Shown: positions 17,226 through 27,064, counted from the first letter of the stretch. The stretch: 64,000 bases of DNA from RYN-230 sp963813975 (GCA_963813975.1 CAWFAP010000001.1:1037099-1101098), one strand, 5' to 3'. Translations and numbers: made by a program. The notes: generated from the sequence alone by a model not told the origin.

Positions 17226-17948
17226 ATGAGCGATCCGGCAGGACTGTTGCTGTCGGTCCGGGGTGAGGCGCGGCGGATGGTGCCGCCCGACTATGCCCTG
17301 GTGGCGGCCACGATCGCGTTGTCGCGCGGGTCGAAGCCGGAAGCGGTACGGGCGGCTGCCGCGGGCTTGGACAGCCTCACTGCCGATCTTGCGGCGCGGG
17401 GCGGGGTGGCGCTCGACGCCGGCACAGGACGGCGCCCCCTGACCTGGTCGGCGCAATCAGTGACGACGTACGCAGAGCGCGCTCTCGACGAGAACACCGG
17501 GCAATACCACCCGACCGGCCAGGTGACCGCGGCGGTTGCGGTCATGATCGCTGTCCGGGCCTTCGAATTGCTGGACGCGCTGGGTGCGGTCCTGGCCGTC
17601 CACGAGGCGGTCAGCGTGCATGAGGTCGCCTGGCACGTCGACTGGGACAATCCCGCCTGGCCGGGCGTGCGCGCCGCCGCCGTCCAGGCCGCCATCGCGA
17701 AAGGCCGTGACTACGCCGCCGCGCTCGGCGGGTCGCTGCGCGGCGTGGAGCACATAGCCGACACCGGGCTCCTCAGCGGCGACAATGCGCAGACCAGCTT
17801 CACCGCCGCCCGCCACCCGGGGGCGTACGCGGCCAGCCGGGGTGGTGAGGAGTCCGATGCGCCCTCACTTGATCCGGTTCCCCAGGAACTGGCGGCTATC
17901 GTCGAAGCCCGCTTCACCGCCGACGGCGTGTCCCTGACCGCACACTGA
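17226..17948 (+). CDS. SIMPL-domain (DUF541) protein
   Basis: 240 residues with the SIMPL layout: SVRGEARRMVPPDYALVAAT at the N-terminus, a central strand-helix repeat, and a C-terminal helix with RAAAVQAAIAKGRDYAAALG, the position of the family's conserved KA-x-Y-A segment. SIMPL proteins are often exported, but no signal peptide is seen here. Bacterial members are linked to oxidative stress or envelope quality control. GGAGG lies 4 nt before ATG 17226. No operon partner is evident. Confidence 0.85.
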   Translation: MSDPAGLLLSVRGEARRMVPPDYALVAATIALSRGSKPEAVRAAAAGLDSLTADLAARGGVALDAGTGRRPLTWSAQSVTTYAERALDENTGQYHPTGQVTAAVAVMIAVRAFELLDALGAVLAVHEAVSVHEVAWHVDWDNPAWPGVRAAAVQAAIAKGRDYAAALGGSLRGVEHIADTGLLSGDNAQTSFTAARHPGAYAASRGGEESDAPSLDPVPQELAAIVEARFTADGVSLTAH

Positions 17949-18133
17949 CCGCCGGCGCAACCTGGCCACGCCCGGCCGGGCCGCGATGCCAGGACCGACC
18001 GCCTGGTCGTCATGGGCCGGCGGGCGTGGGCCGGCTAGCGCGCGGAGAGGAAGGCCCGGACCTGGCATGACTGCAGGGACCGATGCCGCGGCTGCGCGGG
18101 TCCCGGCGAAAGATCCGCCGCGGGTCGTGAAGA

Positions 18134-19161
18134 ATGCCGTCCAGAGGCGGCGGCGGCAAGGGTGGGGGCGGGAGCGGCGGCTGCCGGTGTGGCTGTCATG
18201 GCCACGGGCATCATTCGCGCGGATGCCAGGGTCACGAGCGCTCTGCCTGCCACTGCCATGCGCACGAGCATGGTGCACACCGGTGCGATCACGGCTGCGG
18301 CTGCCATGCGCACGAGGATTGTTCCTGCGGGTGCCACTCTGGTGAGCACAGCCACGACGACAGTGCCGGCGCGGCGAGCGGAGTCCACACCCGCCCGGGC
18401 GGTGGGATCACCCTCGGCTGGAAGAACCCGAACCGGCAGGCCCGCCACTACGGCACATCCACCGGCGTGATCCCGAGCGGCCAGCTCGACCCGTGTGACT
18501 TCAGCACCCCGCCGTGGAACACCTGGCCCGGCCCGCGCGGGGATCTGTTCCTGCCGTTCTTGTTCCTGCGCGCTAACGCCGGCGACCTCGGCGCGCGGCC
18601 GGTCGTCGGCCCGTTCTGGGAGAGCCCGGACATCCTGCTGCTGGCCAACGTCAACCCGGCTGTCGCGCCACCCATCCCACCCGAGCTCGGCCAGACCGCG
18701 CAAGCCGGGAAGCCGACCACGCTGTACGCCCATGTCTGGAACTTCGGCATCGCCCAGGCGCCGAACGTCGTGGTCGAGTTCTACTGGTGCGACCCTGCGC
18801 TCGGCATCAACGCAACCAGCGCGCACCTGATCGGGGTCACGATGGTCGCGCTCGGTGCCCGGGCAGCGGCCGATCGCATGCGGTGGTCAAGTGCCCGACC
18901 CCGTGGTACCCGACGTTCGTCAACGGTGGCCATGAGTGCCTGCTCGTCCGCGTGTGGGACGAGACCAGCGACGGGCTGGGCGACCCTCCGTGGGACGCAT
19001 CACTCAACCGGCACGTCGGGCAACGCAATATCCACGTCGTCGCAGCCGGCGACCAGGCCATGCACCGCCTGGCGCGCTTGGCCGGCGAGCCGCTGCTGCT
19101 GCCGCCCCCGGTGAACCTCCAGGTCGGGCCGCTATTCGGCGAACCGCCGAAGTCGCGGTGA
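18134..19161 (+). pseudogene. Cys/His-rich N-terminus plus CARDB-like domain, frameshifted
   Basis: The first ~90 residues alternate Cys and His very densely (CRCGCHGHGHHS, CHCHAHEHGAHRCDHGC, DCSCGCHSGEHSHDD), a likely metal-binding stretch. From residue ~95 a globular part follows: a Trp/Pro-rich segment, then TLYAHVWNFGIAQAPNVVVE, typical of CARDB/Ig-like adhesion domains. Near 18877 the coding signal moves to the next frame, continuing as HAVVKCPTPWYPTF to TGA 19161. One missing base explains it. No signal peptide is visible. The gene overlaps the next by 4 nt (GTGA). Confidence 0.6.
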
Positions 19162-19540
19162 CGCGTGCCGCCCCGAACCAGATGCCCTGGCTGCAACTGC
19201 GAACCGGAACCCGCGGCCAGTTCCCGGCCCAGGCCGCGCCTACGGGAGACGTGCTCCTGGGAGCGCCGACCACGATCGGCGGGGGCCCGTCGACAACGGG
19301 TGCTGGGACAACGCATCAGGTCACTGGCGACGACCAGCAGGTCACATTCACCACCGGCGACGCCATGCCGCCGCCGGGGCAGGCACACATCTACCGGGTA
19401 AGCGCGAGCCAGCAAGGGCAAGTCTTCGGCGGGTACACGATCGTGCTGTTCGCTGACCGTATCGGCACTCCCAGGGGGCTGGACCCAACGTTCCTGGCCG
19501 GCATTCACCGTCTGGCAACGGGACAGGGACCGCGGAATCT
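19158..19540 (+). CDS. Hypothetical protein, 3' end lost into antisense of the GH15 gene
   Basis: GTG 19158 overlaps the TGA of the Cys/His-rich gene (GTGA), a coupled arrangement. The first ~125 residues look genuine: Gly/Thr-rich with beta character (GDVLLGAPTTIGGG, YRVSASQQGQVFGGYTIVLF). The frame then has no stop for a further ~1.5 kb and runs antisense through the GH15 gene to 21107, where the composition is plainly a shadow of GH15. The true C-terminus should be near 19480-19540. The stop has been lost by an indel or deletion at the convergent junction. The end given is approximate. Confidence 0.45.
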
Positions 19541-21363
19541 AGGTACGCCCGGCTCGTTCCTGGGCCTGGGTGATGGCCCAGGCGGCGTTGATCAGGCCGA
19601 TGTGGCTGAACGCCTGCGGGAAGTTGCCGATCATCTCGCCGTCGCGGGGAGCGACCTCCTCGGCAAGCAGGCCGACATCGTTGATGGCGGCCACGGCCCG
19701 CTCGAAGGTCGCGATGGCCGCCTCCACCTCGCCCGCGAGCGCCTGGGCCTGCGCCAGCCAGAACGTGCACAGCAGGAACGTGCCCTCCTCACCCGCCAGG
19801 CCGTCGTGAGCCAGGTAGCGGTACACCAGCCCTCGCTTGTCGGTCAGCCGCTGCGCGGTGGCGTCGATGGTCGCCTTCATCCGCGGGTCATCCGCGGCCA
19901 GGAACCCGGTGATGGCCAGCATCAGGCTCGACGCGTCGAGGTCCTCGCTGCCGAACGCCTGGGTGAAGGCACCAGCCCGCTCGTTCCAGCCCCGCTCCAG
20001 GATGGCCGCCCGGATCTCGTCACGGGCGGCCGCCCAGTCAGTCACCCGGTCTTCGGCACCGAGGTGGGGGGCGAGGGCCATCGCCTGGTCCAGCGCCACC
20101 CAGCACATCAGCTTGGAGTACAGGAAGTCCTGCGGCTCGCCCCGGACCTCCCAGATCCCCTGATCCTTTTCCCGCCAGCGGGCGGCCGCGGTATCCGCGG
20201 CGGCGGACAAGAACCGCCGGGTCACCGGGTCCAGCTCGCCGAGCTGGTCGACCAGCCGCTGAGCGGCGCTGAGCAGTTCGCCGTAGACGTCGAGCTGCCG
20301 CTGGAGCCACGCACCGTTGCCGACCCGGACTGGCCGGCTGCCGCGCCAGCCGGCCAGATGCGGCAGCTCCCGCTCGGTCAGGTCCCGTTCACCGCCGATC
20401 CCGAACATGATCTGCAGGTCCGCACCGCGCTGCAGCTGCGTCGCGGCGGCGTCGGCGAGGAAGGCGAAGAACTTGTTCGCCTCGTCTGGGCAGGCCGCCA
20501 CCCACAGGGCCTCCATGGTCAGGCTGGCGTCGCGCACCCAGGTGTAGCGGTAGTCCCAGTTGCGCTCGCCGCCGACGGTCTCCGGCAGCGACGTCGTCGG
20601 CGCCGCCACGATCGCCCCGGTCGGCGCGTACGTCAGCGCCTGCAGCACGCGCCCGGAGTGGCGCACCAGCTCCCGCCACGGCCCCTCATAATTCTGGTGA
20701 ATCGCCGACCAGGATCGCCAGCCCTCCTCGGTGTCCTCCAGGCGGTCGGTGATCTCCTCCGCCGTCCACGGGATCTGCGGCGGGTCGGCCCTGTGCCCGT
20801 GGCCGAGCGCGAACACGGCGGCCTGCCCGGCGGCCAGCCGGACCTGGGCGGTCGCGGTGTCGCCGTCCACGCCGAAGCTGACCGAGGTGGCCAGGAGGAG
20901 CCGGCCGGCACCGCCCCGGGCGGTGAGCCCGCCGGGAACCGGAACCAAGATGGGGTGAATGAGCCCGTACTCCGGCCGGGGCGCGTAAATGACCTGCGCC
21001 TCGATCTCGCCCCTGGTGCAGGCGAGCCAGGCGCAGCAGCATGCTCGGGGAGCGCGCACCCAGGTCGTGGCCCCGCTCGTTGCGGCCAACCGCGAGGGCG
21101 TCGGTGAGCACGGCGGTGCCGCGGGGGGTGGTGAAGGTGGTCTCCAGCACCATCGTCTGGTCCACGTACCGGCGGCGGGCCTGGAACTCGCCTGCGGGCC
21201 GGATCGCGAAATGCCCGCCAGAGGGGTCAAGCAGCCGGCAGAACACCGACGGCCCGTCGAAGCGGGGGAAGCACAGCCAGTCCACCGAGCCGTCCCGGCT
21301 GACCAGCGCCGCGGAGCGGCAGTCCGACAGCAGCGCATAGTCATCGATCGGCAGGCTTTCCAT
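19539..21363 (-). pseudogene. GH15 glucoamylase/trehalase-like hydrolase, one frameshift
   Basis: Almost the whole GH15 family sequence is present. It starts at ATG 21363 with LPIDDYALLSDCRSAALVSR and GSVDWLCFPRFDGPSVFCRL, later NWDYRYTWVRDASLTMEALW, GIWEVRGEPQ and FLYSKLMCWVALDQ, and finally GEEGTFLLCTFWLAQAQAL, which holds the usual catalytic Glu regions. Family members hydrolyse alpha-1,4 or alpha,alpha-1,1 glucosidic bonds in maltodextrins or trehalose. Around 21030 the frame shifts between MLLRLA and CTRGEIEAQVIYAPRPEYG, so a sequencing error or recent inactivation must be considered. It lacks a signal peptide and so is cytoplasmic. Confidence 0.8.
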
Positions 21364-21803
21364 CGTGTTCCTTTCCTGGGCCGGCTAGAAGCGCTAGGCC
21401 CCGAGCAGGTGCAGCCAGACCTAGGTGAACCTCAGGTGCCAGACTGCGGCGCCCAGGCCATTGATGCCCAGGCCGGGGGTGGGATCAGTCGCCGGAACCG
21501 AGCCAGGCACCCCACTGCGGGATGTCCAACGACACTCCTGCGGCGCGGCTGGCCCGTCACAGGCCTCATCGTGCCCTTCCGGCCCAGGCCGCCGGGCGCC
21601 CGCTGAGCCTTCAAGCCTGCGCCACGAGCAGCCGACCGGGCAGGGATTTTGAGCCCGGGCCACGTGTTCCTGGCGCAGGTCCTGCCCGTCGCTTCCTGAG
21701 GGGCTGTTTGTTGAGGTCCTCGCGGGGTAGCCGGACAAGCCTTGAACCTCGTCGCATGGTCCGGGCGTCCGCGTGCGCCACATCCCGCGCAAGGGAGACA
21801 GCT

Positions 21804-22142
21804 ATGACCCCCCCGCAGGACCCTCAGCAATACATCCACCGCGTCGCTGCCGACGGGGAAGGCAACAGGATCGGCAAGGTTAGCCAGGTGTACAACGATG
21901 ACAGCACGGGGCAGCCACTGTGGGTCCTCGTGGAGACCGGCCTGTTTGGCACCCGGCAGAGTTTCGCCCCGATCCACGGATCTCAGGTTGACGGGGAGGT
22001 GGTCGTGCTCGCCGTATCCAAGGACCAGGTCAAAGACGCCCCCAACGTCGATAGGGACGCGCACATCAGCGAAAGCGAGCAGGACGCTCTCCGCCAGTAC
22101 TACAGCGGCTACCTCGGCCCGGCCGAGGAGAGCCCCAGCTAG
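21804..22142 (+). CDS. PRC-barrel domain protein
   Basis: 112 residues. VAADGEGNRIGKVSQVYNDD begins the PRC-barrel, followed by LWVLVETGLFGTRQSFAPIH and VVLAVSKDQVKDAPNVD. The barrel is complete and a ~25-residue acidic tail follows. Stand-alone PRC-barrel proteins are common stress proteins in actinomycetes with unknown partners. AAGGGAG (21791-21797) sets ATG 21804. A weak AACCGG/CCGGTT inverted repeat lies just after the stop and may terminate transcription. Confidence 0.85.
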   Translation: MTPPQDPQQYIHRVAADGEGNRIGKVSQVYNDDSTGQPLWVLVETGLFGTRQSFAPIHGSQVDGEVVVLAVSKDQVKDAPNVDRDAHISESEQDALRQYYSGYLGPAEESPS

Positions 22143-22247
22143 GCAGAGGACGGAACCGGCCAGGTGCCCGGTTGCTGCCGGTCGTCGTTGCCGATGAGCC
22201 CGAACCCTGCCGGAGGAGTCAGCCTGACCAGGGCGGAGTCTGGCTGG

Positions 22248-22529
22248 TTAGAGCCTCAGGGACCGCAGGCCTGCGTGCAGGATACGGGCGCCGAGCGCGC
22301 CAGCGGCGCCGGTAACCACTCCTCTGGTGATCATTGGGCCATGCTCCGCGCCGAAGTTCTTTCCGGCCCTGATAATCGGGTTCGCGGCCCCGCTGAATCC
22401 TTCGACGAAGGCTCCGTTGTCAGTCGAAGCGTCATAGGCACCCTTGGCGAGTCCGGCGGCAATCGCCACCGGTGTTACGGCAACCGTGCTGACATTCGCC
22501 CAGAATTCACTCTTATTCTCATTGTCCAT
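22248..22529 (-). CDS. Small hypothetical protein
   Basis: A 93-residue protein with a polar N-terminus (MDNENKSEFWANVSTVAV), a mildly hydrophobic segment (TPVAIAAGLAKGAYDA), and Gly/Ala helices to the end. GAGAGGGAA lies just before ATG 22529, supporting translation. I recognise no domain. The amphipathic Gly/Ala-rich pattern resembles small stress or membrane-surface proteins. It stands between the PRC-barrel gene and the DUF899 remnant without an obvious operon. Confidence 0.6.
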   Translation of the reverse strand: MDNENKSEFWANVSTVAVTPVAIAAGLAKGAYDASTDNGAFVEGFSGAANPIIRAGKNFGAEHGPMITRGVVTGAAGALGARILHAGLRSLRL

Positions 22530-22845
22530 TTGCCGTTCCCTCTCCCGTTAAATATTGCGAGGTCTTGTGGTATAGGTCACAATAATACGGCACATCCAGT
22601 AAACCCGCGTCAGACTGCGGGTGGATCTATAGCTCCGTGGGCATCATCCTGGCCGGTGATGCGAAGCCGCGCCAGGGGACTGGCACCCACATCCGTGGGG
22701 GACCTAGGTCTACCAAAGGCGCTCGCGGCGGAAGGCCGGTGCCGGTGGGCAAGCTCTCACCTGGAGAGCGGATCTGCTCAGCGGCCGGCGGTGCCCAGGT
22801 CGTCGGAGCGTCCGGCTTCGAGTCGCGGCCACTGGGCGGTGGGGC

Positions 22846-23209
22846 GCCCGCTCCGTGGTCGCCGTCCCACAGGTAGCACACGAGGTGGAACAGGCCGATC
22901 TGGCGCCCGATGAGGAGCGCGCCGAGGGGGCGTGTGCTGAATACCACGGCATCTCCCAGCCCATGAAGTCCCGGTACCGGACGCTCTCCTCGTACGGGCC
23001 CGGGCAGAAGGTGGCATAGGTGACGTCCCGCGAATGCAGGTACGACAGCTCGCCGATCTGGCCGTTATAGAAAGAGCAGCCTTCGCACTGCCCGGCGGCG
23101 GGCCGCCGCGATCGCGTCACCCTCGCGGGTGTGCGCCTTGTCCCGGGCCCGCAGCCAGTCCGGCCTGCCAGGTGACCGGGTCGAGCACCTCTGGCCTTCC
23201 CGGTGTCAT
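22846..23209 (-). pseudogene. DUF899 (thioredoxin-like) gene remnant
   Basis: Pieces of a DUF899 protein appear in order on the minus strand but in different frames: MTPGRPEVLDPVTWQ from ATG 23209, then RARDKAHTREGDAIAAARRR, then QCEGCSFYNGQIGELSYLHS to MGWEMPWYS, then LGALLIGRQIGLFHLVCYLW. The ~50 residues usually between AAARRR and QCEGC are missing, there are two further frame changes, and the C-terminal third is gone. It cannot make a normal protein. An intact paralogue lies 155 nt to the right on the same strand, so this is probably a decayed duplicate. Confidence 0.7.
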
Positions 23210-23363
23210 GGCGGCGTTAGCGGCCGGGCGCTCGACGATGCTCGATTCATCCCTCATGGTCTTCGCAGGCAGGTGGCCGAGGGTGAGGACGGTGATCCCG
23301 AGCGTCACCGCCAGCGCGGCTGGCGTTGCGGCTGTCCCGGGCGCATCCCGCCCGCCTGGGCGC

Positions 23364-24041
23364 TCACGCGTCGTCGCCGTAGGCGTCGTGCCATCTCCAC
23401 CAGGAGTAGGGCGGGGTCTGGGGGTAGCCGCCGGGGGAGTCTTCCCAGTCTTCCTGGCGTCCCAGGGCGGTCAGGTCGAGGTAGGCCCAGGTGCCGCCCA
23501 TGGCTTCGTCGCCGCGGTTATTGATGAAGTAGGTGCGGTACACGGAGGCGCCGTCGCGGATGAACGCATTGGTGCCGTGCCACTCATCCACGCCGTGGTC
23601 GGCGTCGAAGCTATCGGTCAGGGTGTACCAGGGGATGTCCCAGCCCATCCGGGCCTTGACCCGCTCGATGTCGGGTTGCGGCGCGCGGGAGGCGAACACC
23701 AGCGTGGTGTCGCGGGCGTTGAGGTGGGCGACGTGCGCGACCTGGTCGGCGACCAGGGAACAGCCGGGGCAGGCGTGCTCGGGCCAGCCGTGCACGCCGG
23801 GCTCGAAGAAGGCCCGGTAGACGATCAGCTGGCGACGGCCCGCGAACAGGCCGGCCAGGCTCACCGGGCCTTGCGGGCCCTGGAACTGGTAGTCCTTCTC
23901 CACCGCCAGCCACGGCATCCGCCGCCGCTCCGCGGCCAGCGCGTCCCGGGCGCGGGTCACCTCCTTCTCCTTCACCAGCAGCTCCTGGCGCGCAGCCTCC
24001 CATTCGGGCTGCGTGACGACCGGAGGAGTCTTCATGGTCAT
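23364..24041 (-). CDS. DUF899-family thioredoxin-like protein
   Basis: 225 residues, full length for DUF899. EKEVTRARDALAAERRRMPW forms the N-terminal helix; a thioredoxin-like core follows with RRQLIVYRAFFEPGVHG and a CPGCS pair in HACPGCSLVADQVAHVAHLN. The end, WAYLDLTALGRQEDWEDSPG, is typical. GGAAGG precedes ATG 24041. These proteins are regarded as thiol-redox relatives, often beside ArsR regulators and SRPBCC proteins, which are exactly the neighbours here. It probably forms a transcription unit with the upstream SRPBCC and ArsR genes. Confidence 0.88.
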   Translation of the reverse strand: MTMKTPPVVTQPEWEAARQELLVKEKEVTRARDALAAERRRMPWLAVEKDYQFQGPQGPVSLAGLFAGRRQLIVYRAFFEPGVHGWPEHACPGCSLVADQVAHVAHLNARDTTLVFASRAPQPDIERVKARMGWDIPWYTLTDSFDADHGVDEWHGTNAFIRDGASVYRTYFINNRGDEAMGGTWAYLDLTALGRQEDWEDSPGGYPQTPPYSWWRWHDAYGDDA

Positions 24042-24113
24042 GTCCGCCTTCCAGTTGAGGTCGCCACTGCGGCAGTGGCGGTGAATCCGTGATCAGCCGT
24101 GATGGGCCGGGCT

Positions 24114-24476
24114 TCAGGGGAACAGCGTTGTGGCGGGCCCCCCAGCGTCCCGGTCGAGCTGGTCCTTCAGCGCGCCGAGCGGGCCGTCCCAGTCGCGGGC
24201 CAGCGCGGCTAGGAACTGCTGCGCCACCTGCATAGGGTCGGAACGCAGGCGGTAGCGCACCCGGCGCCGCTCGCCCGGTTCGGCCGACACCAGGCCCGCC
24301 TCGGCCAGCAGGGCCAGGTGCTTGGCGATGGCCTGCCGCGTGATCGGCAGGCGCCCGGCCAGGTCGGTGGCCGTGGTCGGCCCCCCCGACGCCAGCGCGG
24401 CCAGGATGGCGCGCCGGCTCGGGTCGGCCAGGGCGGCGAAGACCTGTTCGGCGATCGCCTCGATGTCAGGCGGCAT
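24114..24476 (-). CDS. ArsR-family winged-helix regulator
   Basis: The winged helix-turn-helix reads VFAALADPSRRAILAALAS, then LPITRQAIAKHLALLAEAGL and GERRRVRYRLRSDPM. No metal-binding cysteines are present, so it is likely to sense something other than metals or to act with the SRPBCC protein. ATG 24476 overlaps the stop of the upstream SRPBCC gene, so translation is coupled. The gene lies between SRPBCC and DUF899 in a minus-strand stress cluster. Confidence 0.88.
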   Translation of the reverse strand: MPPDIEAIAEQVFAALADPSRRAILAALASGGPTTATDLAGRLPITRQAIAKHLALLAEAGLVSAEPGERRRVRYRLRSDPMQVAQQFLAALARDWDGPLGALKDQLDRDAGGPATTLFP

Positions 24477-24897
24477 CGAGGTAGTCGGCCAGCTCACCGA
24501 GCTCGCTCGCCCAGCCCCGGGTGTTGCCGTCGAATGCTTCGCGGTGGGCGTCCTCCGGCAGCTGGCTGAAGCCGGATTCCACCACGGTCAGCCGTGTTCC
24601 CGCACCGGCCGGTTCGAGTGTGAACTCGACATAGGTGCGGCGCGGATCGTCATCGGGCAGGCCGTAGATGTGCCAGGTGAAGCCGAACACCGTCGGCTCC
24701 TCGACCCGTTCGACCCGCATGTCGGCGGTGTGGCCGTGGTCCCACTTCATGCTGGCCGACCCGCCCGGACGCAGGTCGATCGCGGCTTGCTGGCCGAACC
24801 AGCTGGCCAGGCCCTCGGCCGTGGTGAGCGCCGCCCACACCTTGCCCGGCGGGTGAGCGAGTTCCACGGTCCGCTCGATGCGATCAGGAAATCCCAT
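24466..24897 (-). CDS. SRPBCC (AHSA1-like) domain protein
   Basis: The pattern is IERTVELAHPPGKVWAALTT, AEGLASWFGQQAAIDLRPGG, VFGFTWHIYG, VEFTLEPAGAGTRLTVVESG and a C-terminal helix. This is the Bet v1/START fold of AHSA1-like proteins, which bind hydrophobic ligands. It pairs with an ArsR regulator, as in many actinomycete genomes. ATG 24897 is chosen because the upstream in-frame residues (QPFSCCLVEA) are unlike the family. A partial inverted repeat around ATGGCAACCATCTGGTTG (24940-24957) upstream may be the regulator's operator. Confidence 0.88.
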   Translation of the reverse strand: MGFPDRIERTVELAHPPGKVWAALTTAEGLASWFGQQAAIDLRPGGSASMKWDHGHTADMRVERVEEPTVFGFTWHIYGLPDDDPRRTYVEFTLEPAGAGTRLTVVESGFSQLPEDAHREAFDGNTRGWASELGELADYLDAA

Positions 24898-25089
24898 GAC
24901 GGCCTCCACTAAGCAGCAACTGAACGGTTGCCACATTATGGCAACCATCTGGTTGCGTCAACTGTCCCGCCTGAGCCGGGCACGATGCGGACGCTGGTGC
25001 GGAGACGTGCAGCAACCGAATGAGGGTAGAGGCGGGCTACTCCGGTTCAGCCCGATGCGGTGAAGCCACGTTTCGGGCCGGGGGGGAAC

Positions 25090-25844
25090 CTAGGCGCTGT
25101 GAAAGCTGGCGGTGGCCAGGACGGTGCCGCCCGGCCCGACCAGCCGCGCGCCGGTGAGCGGCCCATGGGTCGGAGGGACCGGATTGCCCCAGTAGCCGCG
25201 GCCGCCGGTCAGCCGGAACGAGCCGATGGTGGTGGTGATGTGGCCGTCCCCGCTTTCCACCTCGCAGATCACGGTGCCGTTCCCCGCGGGTAGGTCCACG
25301 GACATGTACAGCCACCGTGAACTGCCCTGGTAGAGAAAGATCTTTCCCGCTGCATGGTGGCTGGCGGATAGCAGGGTGGCGGAGCTCAGCGCGGTCCCGG
25401 CTGGAGCCGAGGTACCCGGCGCAGGCCCCACCCGCCCAGGCCAGCCGCGACGACTGCCAGTGCGACGGCCGCCAGGGCCAGCACCCGCCGAGTCCGCCCG
25501 GCCGGCCTGGCCTGGCCGGCGGCGGCTCGGCGAGCGGGTTTCCGGCCCAGGAAGGACATCCGGCTGGCCCAGCTCGCCGTGCCAGGCCGGGCCCGGGGCG
25601 GGCTCGGCGAGGCCAAGCCGGTCCATCACCCGCGCCTCAAATCCGGCCGGAGGCTCCACGCTGGGCAGCAGTCCCAGCACCCCTCGCCGGTTGCCGTCAG
25701 CTGGCGGACTTCCTCGCGGCACGACGAACAGTGGTCCAGGTGCGCGAGCGCCTGCGCGCGCTCACGCCCGGTCAGGACACCGAGGGCCAGTTCGGCGGCG
25801 ACGTCTGAGAATTCGCGGCATCCCATCTCGCTCAGCTCACTCAT
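25090..25844 (-). pseudogene. RskA-like anti-sigma factor, several frameshifts
   Basis: In order from ATG 25844: MSELSEMGCREFSDVAAELA, then a ZAS motif HLDHCSSC, SVEPPAGFEARVMDRLGL, a membrane helix (VLALAAVALAVVAAGLGGWG), and an extracytoplasmic RskA domain (FLYQGSSRWLYMSVDLPAGN to TAG 25090). The parts lie in different frames, with breaks at ~25681 (a CCCC run that needs a fifth C), ~25610 and ~25430. The domain order is intact, which points to indel errors as much as to decay. It overlaps the sigma gene by 8 nt and would sequester it at the membrane. Confidence 0.7.
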
Positions 25845-26426
25845 TACCGGCTTCCTCCGGGAGGTAGGCGGCCCGCAGTTTCTGCATCCCGTCCCTGATC
25901 CGGGTTTTCGCCGTGCCCAGGGGATGTGCTCGCTGTCCGCGATCTGCTGCGCCGTCATGCCGTAGATGCCGGCCATGGCCACGGCCCGGGCCTGGGGCTC
26001 TGGCAGCCGGGCCAGCGTGCGGCGCAGTTCCGCGGCGTTGTCGTGGGCTTCGGCGACCCGTTCCGGTGTGTCGGTCACCGCGGTGAGGGTAGCGGGAAGA
26101 TCGTCCGGGTCCACGGGCGCCGAGGTCCGCGCGCGGACGACGTCGACGGCGAGGTTATGGGTGATGGTCCTCAGCCAGGCCCAGACGGAGCCGCGGCGCG
26201 AGTCAAACACCTGCGCGTGCCGCCACGCCTGCTCGAACGCCTGCTGGGCGACGTCCTCCGCCGTCGTGGTGTCGCCGACTACGGTCATCGCGGCGCCGAA
26301 GACGAGTCCCTGGAAACGGCGCACGAACGCGAGCGACAGCTCCGCGTCGCCGGCGCCCAGGCCTGCGAGCAGCGTCTCGTCTGGTAGCTGATCGGTCGGG
26401 GTTCCCACTATCCGCACACAGTACAT
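25837..26426 (-). pseudogene. ECF sigma factor (SigK-like), one frameshift near the end
   Basis: Region 2 includes RRFQGLVFGAAMTVVGDTTT and AEDVAQQAFEQAWRHAQVFD; region 4 includes LPEPQARAVAMAGIYGMTAQ and QIADSEHIP. Just after this the frame breaks at the GGGG run 25920-25923 (plus strand). Adding one base gives GTAKTRIRDGMQKLR, exactly the end of region 4, and a stop at 25837 overlapping the anti-sigma start. The company of an RskA-like anti-sigma and a COG4315 lipoprotein recalls the SigK/RskA arrangement. Most likely functional if the indel is an assembly error. Confidence 0.78.
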
Positions 26427-26548
26427 ACGGGTAATGGCCGGAAAGAGATTGGACCGCGGCGCATGAACTGGGAAATACTCCGGCCGCGGTCATCGGGCGC
26501 CGTCCAGGCCAGCCGGCGACGCCGTCCGGGCCAGCCTGCCGGGGGGCG

Positions 26549-27064
26549 CTAGCGCCGTACCGGCCGGGATCCCGGGCGGGCGGCCAGGAGGATGGCGGAT
26601 GCGGCGGCGAGCACGGCCGCGCCGGCGAACTCCACCGCCAGTGAGCTCATGGCGTAGGGCACGGCCAGGCTCTCGGTGAAGCCGAACAGGCCGATGCCGG
26701 CACTGAGCAGCAGCCCGGCGGCCGTGGCGGCCATCATGACTGCACCGGCGGCCATGAGGACCACGCGGCGGAAGACGGCTATCACCACGGCCAGCGCGAT
26801 GCCGCCGATGCCCTGGATCAGGAACAGCGGCCCGATCACGGAGATGCTCCGGTAACCGTCAGACCACAGCTGAAGGTGGATCACGCCGGACCACACCATC
26901 AGGGTGGCCCCGGCGACGGCCAGGACGTTGACCACCCAGCGCGCGCTTGGTGATTTCATCCTGGCTGGCCCTCGGGCCAGCAGCTGGGCGGTCCGGGCCG
27001 GGACGCTGTCCCGGTCGGCGGAGTCGTGATCCCGGAGCATGGTGCTCGCGTGACTGGAGTTCAT
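26549..27064 (-). CDS. Four-helix integral membrane protein
   Basis: 171 residues. After a ~40-residue polar N-terminus come four hydrophobic helices: VVNVLAVAGATLMVWSGVIH, GPLFLIQGIGGIALAVVIAV, VVLMAAGAVMMAATAAGLLL and EFAGAAVLAAASAILLAA. The sequence HLQLWSDGYRSI between helices 1 and 2 is typical of membrane proteins that accompany SigK/RskA clusters. AAGGAGAAAG precedes ATG 27064, which overlaps the stop of the gene upstream. It is likely co-transcribed with the lipoprotein and sigma genes. Confidence 0.75.
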   Translation of the reverse strand: MNSSHASTMLRDHDSADRDSVPARTAQLLARGPARMKSPSARWVVNVLAVAGATLMVWSGVIHLQLWSDGYRSISVIGPLFLIQGIGGIALAVVIAVFRRVVLMAAGAVMMAATAAGLLLSAGIGLFGFTESLAVPYAMSSLAVEFAGAAVLAAASAILLAARPGSRPVRR

